Shown here: positions 1-7,318 of the stretch, piece by piece
How positions within the stretch are numbered: the first letter of the stretch is position 1
How the letters are laid out: each line of letters begins with the position of its first letter
From: Enteractinococcus helveticum
Lineage (GTDB): Bacteria > Actinomycetota > Actinomycetes > Actinomycetales > Micrococcaceae
Length of the DNA: 61,467 nt
Reading direction: 5' to 3'
NCBI RefSeq assembly: GCF_020742345.1
Contig: NZ_DYXC01000030.1
Span: 1 to 61,467 of the forward strand
Program-made: the position numbers and the translations under genes
Notes under the pieces: model-generated
Databases searched by the model: none
Told to the model about the DNA's origin: nothing
Seen by the model: only the letters and a program-made list of their open reading frames with translations

Positions 1-60
1 GGAACGGTTATCGCGTTTATCTCGGCACGCATGCGCACCGAACATATCGACGACGCGTAG
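1..60 (+). CDS. C-terminal end of an unidentified protein (partial)
   Basis: An open frame enters from the left edge and ends in TAG, giving 19 residues that finish in RTEHIDDA. The part seen is too short to assign. It has a short hydrophobic start (GTVIAFISA) followed by a charged tail, as at the end of a membrane protein, but this is a guess. A hairpin that could terminate it lies 26 nt downstream, which supports a real gene end here. Confidence 0.4.
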   Translation, partial: GTVIAFISARMRTEHIDDA

Positions 61-85
61 ATCTGGACTCTTCAACACAAACAAA

Positions 86-114
86 ACAGCGCCACACGTT
101 ATGTGCGGCGCTGT
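86..114. terminator. Bidirectional hairpin between the left-edge gene and rpmE2
   Basis: The arms ACAGCGCC and GGCGCTGT, with further CACA/TGTG pairing inside, surround a short loop. The hairpin lies between two convergent genes, so it probably ends transcription from both sides. The flanks are A-rich on the left and carry no long U-tract on the right. Confidence 0.6.
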
Positions 115-145
115 CGTAAAGCTTATTGAAAGAAGTACCCGGTGG

Positions 146-403
146 TTACTTCTTGCCACCGAAGCCTTTGAAGCGAGCGTTGAAGCGCTCAACACGGCCA
201 GCGGTGTCCAAAATACGTTGCTTACCGGTGTAGAACGGGTGCGAAGCAGCAGAAATTTCAACATCGATTACCGGGTAGGTGTTGCCGTCTTCCCACTCCG
301 CGGTGCGTTCCGAAGTAGCGGTGGTACGGGTCAGTACACGTTCGCCTGATGCCAGGTCGTTGAAGATTACGTAGTTGTAATCAGGGTGAATATCTTGTTT
401 CAT
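146..403 (-). CDS. rpmE2: 50S ribosomal protein L31 type B
   Basis: This 85-residue protein is the long, type B form of large-subunit ribosomal protein L31. It starts MKQDIHPDYN and ends RFNARFKGFGGKK, as in that family. It contains no cysteine, so it is the zinc-independent form that can replace the zinc-binding L31 when zinc is scarce (family knowledge). The start at 403 was chosen because AAGGAACTGAGT directly precedes its ATG; an in-frame start eight codons upstream is less likely. I could not recognise a convincing Zur box in the 165 bp upstream, so zinc regulation is not shown here. Confidence 0.93.
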   Translation of the reverse strand: MKQDIHPDYNYVIFNDLASGERVLTRTTATSERTAEWEDGNTYPVIDVEISAASHPFYTGKQRILDTAGRVERFNARFKGFGGKK

Positions 404-568
404 ACTCAGTTCCTTCGATAGTGCCACTGGATTTTGCCAGCCGCACGAAGACTAATTGATAAATTGGTTGTTAGACCAAGGACTTATCTTACACGGTATT
501 CGATGACCTAGCATCTTCTATAGGCTGCGTGTCGATCGTCACCAACGACGTTGCCGGCGGTGCTACCA

Positions 569-1399
569 CTAGCCATTGATGAGAGGCAACACCATGTTGA
601 TGATCCCCGCGATTCCCACGATCACGATGACCATGCGCAGCACAGTGGCTTTGATGCGTCGACCGATCCTGGCGCCGAGTGAGCCGCCGATCAGTGATGA
701 TACCGCGATGAGTAGCACGGCAGTCCAGTCGATACGATCAAAAGCGAAGAGTAGATACCCTGTAGCCGCGATGAGATTGACGGCTAAAGACAACCAAGTC
801 TTAATAGCGTTAGCATGCACGAGAGTGCCAGTCGTCATAAAGACACCCAGGATGCCCATCAGTAAGACGCCTTGCGCGGCGACGAAATACCCGCCGTAAA
901 TACCCGTGAGGAACACAAGGATAAAAAGCGCAGGAGTCACCTTGCCTGACGGCAATGGTGAGACTTCTGGACTGATGGGCTCATCACCATCTGCCTGACG
1001 GCGTCGTCGGACCCACGCGTTAAGGCGTGGCTGAAATACGACGAACAGGATCGCGAAGACGATGAGAATCGGTGCTGCGTACTCAAAGACGGTTGCGGGC
1101 AATTGCATCAACAGCGTGGCCCCGATGAGTCCACCGGCCAGTGATCCCCACGTGAGTTTTCTGGCTATCGTACCGGCTTCACGAAGTTCGCGCCGATAAC
1201 CCCATGTTCCAGAAAACCCGGCTGCAACCAAGCCTATGGCATTGGACATTTGGGCGGTGACCGGTGGGAAGCCCACTGCAACGAGTGTGGGAAAGGTGAC
1301 GAGTGTGCCGGAACCAACGACCGAGTTAATGGTTCCGGCCCAGAAGCCAGCTAGTAGCACAATGAGTACTTGCCACCACTCTAAACCCAATAATTCCAT
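569..1399 (-). CDS. TauE/SafE family membrane permease
   Basis: A 276-residue, very hydrophobic protein of the TauE/SafE (DUF81) family, whose members export sulfite, sulfoacetate or other small organic anions. The N-terminal stretch with GTINSVVGSGTLVTFPTL is typical of the first repeat, and a second related half follows after a charged, Arg-rich cytoplasmic loop near residue 130. The ATG is preceded by AAGGAGTCCC. It lies 18 bp downstream of the orphan ABC ATPase gene on the same strand and is probably co-transcribed with it. The substrate cannot be told from sequence. Confidence 0.85.
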   Translation of the reverse strand: MELLGLEWWQVLIVLLAGFWAGTINSVVGSGTLVTFPTLVAVGFPPVTAQMSNAIGLVAAGFSGTWGYRRELREAGTIARKLTWGSLAGGLIGATLLMQLPATVFEYAAPILIVFAILFVVFQPRLNAWVRRRRQADGDEPISPEVSPLPSGKVTPALFILVFLTGIYGGYFVAAQGVLLMGILGVFMTTGTLVHANAIKTWLSLAVNLIAATGYLLFAFDRIDWTAVLLIAVSSLIGGSLGARIGRRIKATVLRMVIVIVGIAGIINMVLPLING

Positions 1400-1417
1400 G
1401 GGACTCCTTGAACGTGT

Positions 1418-2284
1418 TTAGGTGCGTGCGAAGGCTGAGAACCGACCTTCAGCATTTCGGGACACGTTCAAGGGTAGCCGGAAAGCTTCTGACAAGGTTT
1501 CTTCGGTTAACGCTGTTTCGACAGGGCCGGCCGCAATGACCTGACCTTCTCGCAAGAGCATTGCGTGGGTGAAGTTAGGTGGAATTTCCTCTACGTGGTG
1601 GGTCACCAGGATCGGTGTGGGAGCAAACGCATCACTGGCTAACTGTGTCAGAGACCGAACAAGCGTTTCACGGCCCGCTAGATCCAGTCCCGCTGCCGGC
1701 TCGTCCAAGATCAACAGTTCGGGGTCGGTCATCATGGCACGAGCAATTAGAGCACGCTTGCGTTCGCCTTCTGAAAGTGTCCGGAATTTCCGGTCTTCAT
1801 ATCCGGCGATCCCCCAGCGTGCCAACAGCTGTTCGGCACGCTGGAGATCTTCTGGTTCGTATACCTCGCGCCAGCGCCCAGTGACACCATAGGCCGCGGT
1901 CACTACAAGGTTCTTGATCGTTTCACCTCCCGGTACTTGCTGGGCTAACAGTGTTGATGACAAGCCGATTGACGGGCGGAGATCAAAAACATCGACCGCG
2001 CCCAGGACTTCACCTAAGATTGCGACGTTGCCCTTGGTGGGATGAGCACGAGCTGCTGCAATATTGATTAGTGTCGATTTACCTGCACCGTTGGGTCCCA
2101 TCACTATCCAACGCTGTCCCTCTTCGACGTGCCAGGAAACATCATCCAGTAACACGTTTTGGCCACGACGAAGCGTGACGTGTGACATATGGAGGACAGA
2201 ATCTTCTAGTGGTTCAAATTCGTGAGGGGTCACGATAGGGCGTTGCGCAATTGTTGCAGAGGGGATCAATTCGGTGGAACTCAT
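1418..2284 (-). CDS. Stand-alone ABC transporter ATP-binding protein
   Basis: A 288-residue ABC ATPase. Walker A (GPNGAGKST) is at residues 63-71, the signature appears as LSEGE at 170-174 rather than LSGGQ, and Walker B (LLILDEP) is at 190-196. No ABC permease gene is adjacent. The next gene is a TauE/SafE permease, which is not an ABC subunit, so the membrane partner is unknown or encoded elsewhere. About 30 residues precede the ABC core. No Shine-Dalgarno sequence is visible; a TAGTCT hexamer ends 7 nt before the ATG, suggesting a leaderless message. Confidence 0.85.
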   Translation of the reverse strand: MSSTELIPSATIAQRPIVTPHEFEPLEDSVLHMSHVTLRRGQNVLLDDVSWHVEEGQRWIVMGPNGAGKSTLINIAAARAHPTKGNVAILGEVLGAVDVFDLRPSIGLSSTLLAQQVPGGETIKNLVVTAAYGVTGRWREVYEPEDLQRAEQLLARWGIAGYEDRKFRTLSEGERKRALIARAMMTDPELLILDEPAAGLDLAGRETLVRSLTQLASDAFAPTPILVTHHVEEIPPNFTHAMLLREGQVIAAGPVETALTEETLSEAFRLPLNVSRNAEGRFSAFART

Positions 2285-2291
2285 AGCAACC

Positions 2292-2297
2292 AGACTA
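2292..2297 (-). promoter_or_regulatory. Predicted -10 of a leaderless promoter for the ABC ATPase
   Basis: On the minus strand the hexamer TAGTCT is followed by 7 nt and then the ATG at 2284. That spacing would place the transcription start at or next to the start codon. There is no ribosome-binding site in this gap. No good -35 is evident. Confidence 0.5.
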
Positions 2298-2334
2298 GGC
2301 TAGTTGCACAACGATTTGGTGAAAGGAACCGGTA

Positions 2335-3186
2335 ATGCCCATAAATATTGCCAACATGAAGATTGGTGACCGCGTAGTGGTCTATAACAACGTGGGGCAT
2401 CCACATTTGGACGGAGTACCCACTTACGCGGAGGATCTTGAAGGTGTTGGTTTTACCGGTCATCGGTGGGTATCGGCAGCAGATCGGCTTAAAGATCTGC
2501 CTGCCGACTGGTACTCTGCTGTACTTCCGTCAGCACAGGTTGAAATACATAAGGGCCACGCTCCCCTGGTAGTTTTTGATGTGGATTCAACTCTGATCCA
2601 TGAGGAAGTCATCGAGTTGCTGGCAGCTCACGCTGGTAAGGAGCAAGAGGTCGCTGAGGTTACTGAACGTGCGATGCGGGGCGAAATTGATTTTGCAGAC
2701 TCATTGCACCACCGAGTAGCAACTCTGGCTGGCCTTCCACAAGAGGTCCTCGATGAGGTCGCAGCCGCGGCCACAATTCATGACGGCGCCCAGGAGCTGG
2801 TCAATGCCGTGCAACAAGCCGGTGGGTACGTATATGCCGTATCTGGAGGGTTCACTCATGCGCTGGAGCCACTGGCCAAACAGCTTGGGTTAGACGGATT
2901 TGCAGCCAATATCTTGGAGATCGCAGAGGGCAAACTGACAGGCAAGGTAACCGGCCGTGTGATAGATCGAACCGCTAAGGCAGAAATGTTGCGTCAGTGG
3001 GCGAGGGAACAGAACGTGCCGCTGGAGGCGACGGTGGCGGTTGGTGATGGTGCCAATGACCTCGACATGATTGACCTTGCGGGGTACGGTGTCGGGTTCT
3101 GTCCAAAACCGATCGTGCGCAAGCATGCCGACAGTATTATTGAGGTCCCCACTCACGACATTCTGCGAGCAGTCCTGGGGTTCTAA
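2335..3186 (+). CDS. serB: Phosphoserine phosphatase SerB
   Basis: This 283-residue HAD-superfamily phosphatase catalyses the last step of serine synthesis, releasing phosphate from O-phosphoserine. The nucleophile motif DVDST is at residues 82-86 (Asp82 and Asp84), and the C-terminal metal-binding motif GDGANDLDM is near residue 240. The start ATG has GAAAGGAACC upstream. The first roughly 75 residues, including a GHPHLDGVPTYAEDLEG stretch, do not look like the ACT domain of many SerB proteins, and their role is unknown. It is divergent from the ABC ATPase gene, with only 50 bp between the two starts. Confidence 0.93.
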   Translation: MPINIANMKIGDRVVVYNNVGHPHLDGVPTYAEDLEGVGFTGHRWVSAADRLKDLPADWYSAVLPSAQVEIHKGHAPLVVFDVDSTLIHEEVIELLAAHAGKEQEVAEVTERAMRGEIDFADSLHHRVATLAGLPQEVLDEVAAAATIHDGAQELVNAVQQAGGYVYAVSGGFTHALEPLAKQLGLDGFAANILEIAEGKLTGKVTGRVIDRTAKAEMLRQWAREQNVPLEATVAVGDGANDLDMIDLAGYGVGFCPKPIVRKHADSIIEVPTHDILRAVLGF

Positions 3187-3217
3187 GGCCCCTGGAACGG
3201 TACTGAGAAATTGTCTA

Positions 3218-3907
3218 CTAGGCGATCGCTGGGCGTCCGGGGAATATGCCTTCGTGAACGTTAGCGTTTTCAAACCGGTGCATCATTTCATGGGCGCCAC
3301 CGTGCGGTGTTTCTAAAATAAATTGTAACTCTGCAGGATACAGCGCATAGAGGCCTAAGCAGTGGACAGTGTGACCTTCGACCATGAATGTTGTGGCATC
3401 AGGGGGCATGGACAGTACCTGCTCTATGAGAAGTCCCGAGAACTCAGATTTGGGGTAGGTCTGGTGAATCGTGCGACGCGCCCGCGTGGAGTGACCGTAC
3501 CCTAACCATGTGTCGTAGAGATATGTCATTCTGGCCAGCTGCTTCATGACCAGGATCGGCCAGCTGAACCGTTTGGCGCGACTGTCAGGCATCCGTTGAA
3601 TCTCAGATACTGATGGCCAATCCCCCGGTAAGGTCAAAACCAACTCGGCACGTTCGTAGTATTCTGCTCCAGCTGGAACCTTCATGGGGTGGGCTGAGAG
3701 TCCAGCGGTCACCATTGTCCAAATCGGTCTTTGGGCGGTCGGTTCCCACATGAATATATCGAGATGCATATGGTCCGAATGCGTTTCATGAAAGACCGTT
3801 GGCTCTCCGTCGATGAATTGACCGATATGCTCGGGCAACGCTTCAATGAGATGGCGCTCGAATTGTTCGACTTTCGAATTTCTTTGCGATACAGAAAAGT
3901 GTGTCAT
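3218..3907 (-). CDS. Suppressor-of-fused (SUFU) domain protein
   Basis: A 229-residue soluble protein related to the bacterial SUFU-like family. The characteristic region runs from a VFHETHSDHMHLDIFMW segment (residues 38-54) into TAGLSAHPM (67-75) and a later ELVLTLPGDWP segment. Bacterial SUFU proteins have been proposed as immunity proteins of polymorphic toxins, but no toxin gene is next to this one. It lies between convergent serB and the SDR pair and seems to be a single-gene unit. Function is unknown. Confidence 0.7.
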   Translation of the reverse strand: MTHFSVSQRNSKVEQFERHLIEALPEHIGQFIDGEPTVFHETHSDHMHLDIFMWEPTAQRPIWTMVTAGLSAHPMKVPAGAEYYERAELVLTLPGDWPSVSEIQRMPDSRAKRFSWPILVMKQLARMTYLYDTWLGYGHSTRARRTIHQTYPKSEFSGLLIEQVLSMPPDATTFMVEGHTVHCLGLYALYPAELQFILETPHGGAHEMMHRFENANVHEGIFPGRPAIA

Positions 3908-3996
3908 GTGCTCAACCTAGAAGGTTCGACAGCACAGTAGTGGCCGAGTCATCCGAATTGTGGATAACCACTGTCCTGTAGTGGCTGGAGACGATA

Positions 3997-4024
3997 AGGG
4001 CACCGAAATTCCTTTCGGTGCCCT
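3997..4024 (-). terminator. Terminator of the fabG-SDR operon
   Basis: A perfect 12-bp stem (AGGGCACCGAAA with TTTCGGTGCCCT) closes a TTCC tetraloop 17 bp after the SDR stop codon. Weaker pairing extends it at the base. Confidence 0.8.
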
Positions 4025-4041
4025 GTCGTTATGAGGAAACG

Positions 4042-4812
4042 TTATTTCTTGTCGATCTGTTCGAAATAATCCTGCGCACCACCGACATATTCGGTGTACC
4101 CAACTTCCAGCTCGTCTCGTCCAACCAGGGCGGCGATTTCTGCTGCGAACTCATCAACAGTGTAGAGTTTTCCTGCTGCTTGACGCCGTGATTCGATGGC
4201 GTCAGGGTTCAACCGGTTCAGTAGTGTGGCGGTAATTGTGCCTTCGATCATGTCAGCGGTGACGACGACAAATCCGATGCCTTTTTCTTTTAGCATTGGA
4301 ATACGTTCACGCAAAGCAACTTCACCGGCGCGTTTTGACTTGGCGACTGGTTCGTATTCCGGCATGGTTGGGACGTCATCGATAAAGTGCGCCTGGTGAC
4401 TGGTGACGTACACAACCTGTCCACCGGCTTCCATCGCCTCGATGGCCTCTTCCATCATGTCCACCTGGGCGTCACGGTTGAGCCGCATGGCATAGTCTTC
4501 ACCCATATCGGATTCCATGCCGCCTGAAGCATTCAGCACCAGCACGTCAAGTCCGCCAAATGAGTCTCTGGCAGCTTGAATCATGGCTGCGCGGCCCTCG
4601 GATGTGGTGATATCGCCACCGACCGCGACAGCCTTGCCACCGGCTTCTTGGATCTGCTTGACGACCTTATTGGCTCGTGGGGCTTTTTGTCGGTAGTTAA
4701 TGACTATCCCTGCACCTCGGTCAGCCAGAAGTTGTGCAGTGGCGGCTCCGACACCGCGCGATGAACCGGTGACGATAATGCTTTTATCAGCCAAATCTTG
4801 AGTTTGTGTCAT
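4042..4812 (-). CDS. Atypical short-chain dehydrogenase/reductase
   Basis: A 256-residue SDR-family protein. The cofactor loop TGSSRGVG is at residues 15-22 and the LNASGG motif at 93-98. The candidate catalytic serine is Ser138, and the active-site region reads EYEPVAKSK with Tyr153 and Lys158. The Tyr-to-Lys spacing is therefore five rather than the canonical four, and the Ser-to-Tyr distance is also long. The protein may act on an unusual substrate or have lost reductase activity. It starts 5 bp after the fabG stop and shares the terminator at 3997, so the two form an operon. Substrate unknown. Confidence 0.8.
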   Translation of the reverse strand: MTQTQDLADKSIIVTGSSRGVGAATAQLLADRGAGIVINYRQKAPRANKVVKQIQEAGGKAVAVGGDITTSEGRAAMIQAARDSFGGLDVLVLNASGGMESDMGEDYAMRLNRDAQVDMMEEAIEAMEAGGQVVYVTSHQAHFIDDVPTMPEYEPVAKSKRAGEVALRERIPMLKEKGIGFVVVTADMIEGTITATLLNRLNPDAIESRRQAAGKLYTVDEFAAEIAALVGRDELEVGYTEYVGGAQDYFEQIDKK

Positions 4813-4817
4813 GTGTC

Positions 4818-5528
4818 TTAGTGTCCCATCCCGAGGCCGCCATCTACTGGGATGACTGCGCCCGAAATATAGCTTGCTTCATCTGACGCCAACCAGCGAA
4901 CCACATTTGCAACTTCTTCTGGTGCTGCAAAGCGTCCTGCCGGGATGGCTTGTTTATATTGCTTTTGCAAATCTTCGCTGAGCTCTTGCGTCATCTCGGT
5001 ATCAATGTAGCCGGGGGCAACCACGTTGGCGGTGATGTTGCGCGAGCCCAATTCACGGGTCAAGGAACGCGCCATGCCGACGAGACCCGATTTAGAGGCG
5101 GCGTAGTTGACTTGACCTGGTGAACCGTACAGCCCGACGACCGAAGAGATGAAGATAACCCGCCCCTTCTTCAGACGGATCATGCCCCGTGTTGCGCGTT
5201 TCAGTGCACGGAAGGAACCTGTCAGATTGGTGTTAATCACCTGTTCGAAGTCATCTTCGGACATGCGTAGGAGCAACTGGTCGTTGGTGACACCAGCGTT
5301 GTTCACCAACACTTCTACCGGACCGTGAACTTCTTCAACTTTTTCAAATGCGGTGTCCAATGAGGCCATATCGGTGACATCGGCTTGAACCGTGAATACA
5401 TCTTCCGGGCCTTCACCAGAACGCGAGGTGATGGCGACCTTATCGCCATTAGCTTGAAAAGCCCGGGCGATGGCCAAGCCAATCCCCCGGTTTCCGCCGG
5501 TTACTAATACACTTCGGCCTTGCGCCAC
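4818..5528 (-). CDS. fabG: 3-oxoacyl-ACP reductase FabG-like SDR
   Basis: A 236-residue classical SDR of the FabG type, which reduces 3-oxoacyl-ACP with NADPH in fatty acid synthesis. TGGNRGIG is at residues 10-17, NNAG at 76-79, Ser129 follows in ISS, and YAASK at 142-146 supplies Tyr142 and Lys146. The C-terminal PVDGGLGMGH end is typical. The GTG at 5528 was chosen because AAGGAG stands 6 nt upstream; the frame continues further but without a plausible start. Other SDR substrates cannot be excluded. Confidence 0.85.
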   Translation of the reverse strand: MAQGRSVLVTGGNRGIGLAIARAFQANGDKVAITSRSGEGPEDVFTVQADVTDMASLDTAFEKVEEVHGPVEVLVNNAGVTNDQLLLRMSEDDFEQVINTNLTGSFRALKRATRGMIRLKKGRVIFISSVVGLYGSPGQVNYAASKSGLVGMARSLTRELGSRNITANVVAPGYIDTEMTQELSEDLQKQYKQAIPAGRFAAPEEVANVVRWLASDEASYISGAVIPVDGGLGMGH

Positions 5529-5590
5529 ATTTACTCCTTGAGATTGATTAAGTCGCTTTGCCACTACTCTATGCTGGATAGTGAGAGAAT

Positions 5591-5606
5591 AGAGGTTGCA
5601 ACCCCT
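5591..5606. promoter_or_regulatory. Palindrome in the fabG/DUF3099 divergent region
   Basis: The 10-bp perfect palindrome GGTTGCAACC at 5594-5603 extends to 16 bp with one mismatched pair. It lies in the 126-bp region between two divergent start codons. It could be an operator, but no regulator is identified. Confidence 0.35.
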
Positions 5607-5654
5607 AACGTAACGAAATTTGTGCCGCACACGTACGGCGCGAAAGGAGGCGAT

Positions 5655-6152
5655 TTGACGCATCGGTCGAAATCTTCCTCCCGACACCAGCGGCATGATC
5701 GTCGAGAGCATGCTCGCCAGCAGAAAAAAGAAGACCGACAGGTCTATCTCATTACCGGAGCATCAGAGTCGGTCGTCGCTGATTCAGAGCGCAAAAACCG
5801 TATCTATGCCGTACTAATCGGCGTGCGAATTGCCTCGTTATTTGTGGTCCTGATGACCCACGGTTGGGTTCAGATTGTAGTCTTTATCGGTGGCATGTTG
5901 GCTCCATGGATTGGCGTGCAGATCGCCAACAATATTCGACAAGTGCAAGATCGGTCAATCACTGCCGTTGCTCCCCAACAAGCCGCACTTGCAGCAGCCA
6001 AACACGAGCCGAAAGAAGGCGACGATAACACCGTGATCGTCGGCGATATCGTCGACGACAATACCGACTCCGGCACGCCTTCCGCTGAATCCACGGCAGA
6101 CCCCGCTGATCTGGACGAAGATGAGAAGAAGCATGATGACACAAGGTCCTGA
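5655..6152 (+). CDS. DUF3099 membrane protein
   Basis: A 165-residue protein with the actinobacterial DUF3099 pattern. It has a basic, His/Arg-rich N-terminus, the YLITGASES motif at residues 31-39, and two transmembrane segments at about 52-68 and 72-92. A variable acidic C-terminal tail rich in Asp, Glu and Thr follows. The TTG start was chosen because AAAGGAGG lies 4 nt upstream. Function is unknown. It overlaps the next gene and probably belongs to a unit running on to the SURF1 gene. Confidence 0.75.
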   Translation: MTHRSKSSSRHQRHDRREHARQQKKEDRQVYLITGASESVVADSERKNRIYAVLIGVRIASLFVVLMTHGWVQIVVFIGGMLAPWIGVQIANNIRQVQDRSITAVAPQQAALAAAKHEPKEGDDNTVIVGDIVDDNTDSGTPSAESTADPADLDEDEKKHDDTRS

Positions 6153-6393
6153 TCTTCTAGGAAATCTTCTCCAGTCCGGTTCGGCGACAACCGAACCGGA
6201 AAGTACCGTGCCACAATGCTCTCGAAAAGCATGCACAGCAGACGCACGATGGCAGCTGCTATGGAATAACCCGAAAATTCATACCCCAGATCGTCGTAAA
6301 ATATGGTTGGCCTGTGATGAACACAAACAGTTTCTTGCCGACTTCTTATCGTCTCGGGCTTTTCTCAAGGAAATCCAACCGCTACCCAGGTGA
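6136..6393 (+). CDS. Small conserved Cys/His protein
   Basis: An 85-residue protein of unknown function. Conserved-looking residues Cys28, Cys33, Cys60 and His63 could hold a zinc ion. The core WQLLWNNPKIHTPDRRKIW is typical of a small actinobacterial family found beside SURF1 genes; databases sometimes label it acetone carboxylase, which I think is wrong. The start at 6136 overlaps the DUF3099 gene by 17 bp; an in-frame ATG at 6121 is also possible. SURF1 follows 9 bp later, so a role in cytochrome oxidase biogenesis is conceivable but only by context. Confidence 0.7.
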   Translation: MTQGPDLLGNLLQSGSATTEPESTVPQCSRKACTADARWQLLWNNPKIHTPDRRKIWLACDEHKQFLADFLSSRAFLKEIQPLPR

Positions 6394-6402
6394 CAATGTT
6401 TC

Positions 6403-7305
6403 ATGAGTATTGAACAACAGACTGAATCCACCCAAAAACCGAAGCTGAACTTCCGGTTTTTGTTGTCTGGCGCCTGGATTGCTGGGTTTATCTTCTGCAT
6501 CATTTTCGCCATTATTACTGTGTTCTTGGGCGAATGGCAGATGGACCGTCGCATGGAAAAGCTTGACGAGATCAATAAGATCGTCGATAACTACGACATT
6601 GAACCAGTGCCCTACGATGAGGCAGGGCATCTGTTTGAGAACTTTGAAGAACAGCACAAATGGACTCCAGTCATCGTACAGGGTGAGTATTTGGAAGAAG
6701 ACACGCTCGTTGCACGAAACCGGCCTCGAGCTGGCGAACCGGGTTTTGAGGTGTTGGTTCCTTTCCTCACTGAATCCGGCGATCACATCCTGGTTGACCG
6801 AGGGTGGCTACCTATTGGTGAAGATGCCACTGCACCAGACACGGTGCCTGCCCCGCCTGAAGGCCAAGCACGCATTATCGTTCGTGTCGTGCCAGGAGAA
6901 CAGACCATCAATCGTAATGCTCCCGACGGTCAAGTAGCCTCCATTCATCTTCCAACGGTCAGCGAACAACTCGACTATGAGATCGCAGAAGAAGCTTATG
7001 GGTTGATGGCTGGTGAATCACCACAGATGGATGTGGTGCCACAACAGATGCCGGAACCGCAGCGTGATGAGGGGCCCCACTTGTCCTATTCAATGCAGTG
7101 GTTTACGTTTGGGCTGATGTCGTTCGTCGTCTGGGGCTGGCTTGCCTATCAAAAGGCTGTCCGAAACCGCGAAGACGAAATGTACGGCGAGCGAGAAGAA
7201 GACGGCTATATATCGGCACACCGGATCGAACGGGTCAAACCGGTGAAACGTCGTAGGGGTCAAATGACCGACGAAGAAATTGAAGACGCGATGCTCAACA
7301 GCTAA
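6403..7305 (+). CDS. SURF1 family cytochrome oxidase assembly protein
   Basis: A 300-residue SURF1-like protein, which helps assemble the aa3-type cytochrome c oxidase. An N-terminal membrane segment at about residues 22-43 ends in GEWQMDRR. A long extracytoplasmic region containing ILVDRGWLP follows, and a second membrane helix (LMSFVVWGWLAY) lies near the C-terminus. This matches the two-helix layout of the family. A charged cytoplasmic tail of about 45 residues ends the protein. The presence of ctaA and ctaB in the same window fits an aa3 oxidase. Its stop codon lies inside the terminator loop at 7293-7318. Confidence 0.88.
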   Translation: MSIEQQTESTQKPKLNFRFLLSGAWIAGFIFCIIFAIITVFLGEWQMDRRMEKLDEINKIVDNYDIEPVPYDEAGHLFENFEEQHKWTPVIVQGEYLEEDTLVARNRPRAGEPGFEVLVPFLTESGDHILVDRGWLPIGEDATAPDTVPAPPEGQARIIVRVVPGEQTINRNAPDGQVASIHLPTVSEQLDYEIAEEAYGLMAGESPQMDVVPQQMPEPQRDEGPHLSYSMQWFTFGLMSFVVWGWLAYQKAVRNREDEMYGEREEDGYISAHRIERVKPVKRRRGQMTDEEIEDAMLNS

Positions 7306-7318
7306 TGCTCTGTTGAGC
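7293..7318. terminator. Bidirectional terminator overlapping the SURF1 stop codon
   Basis: A perfect 9-bp stem, GCTCAACAG with CTGTTGAGC, closes an 8-nt loop that contains the SURF1 stop codon. The convergent ABC-F gene ends at the very next base. Confidence 0.65.
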
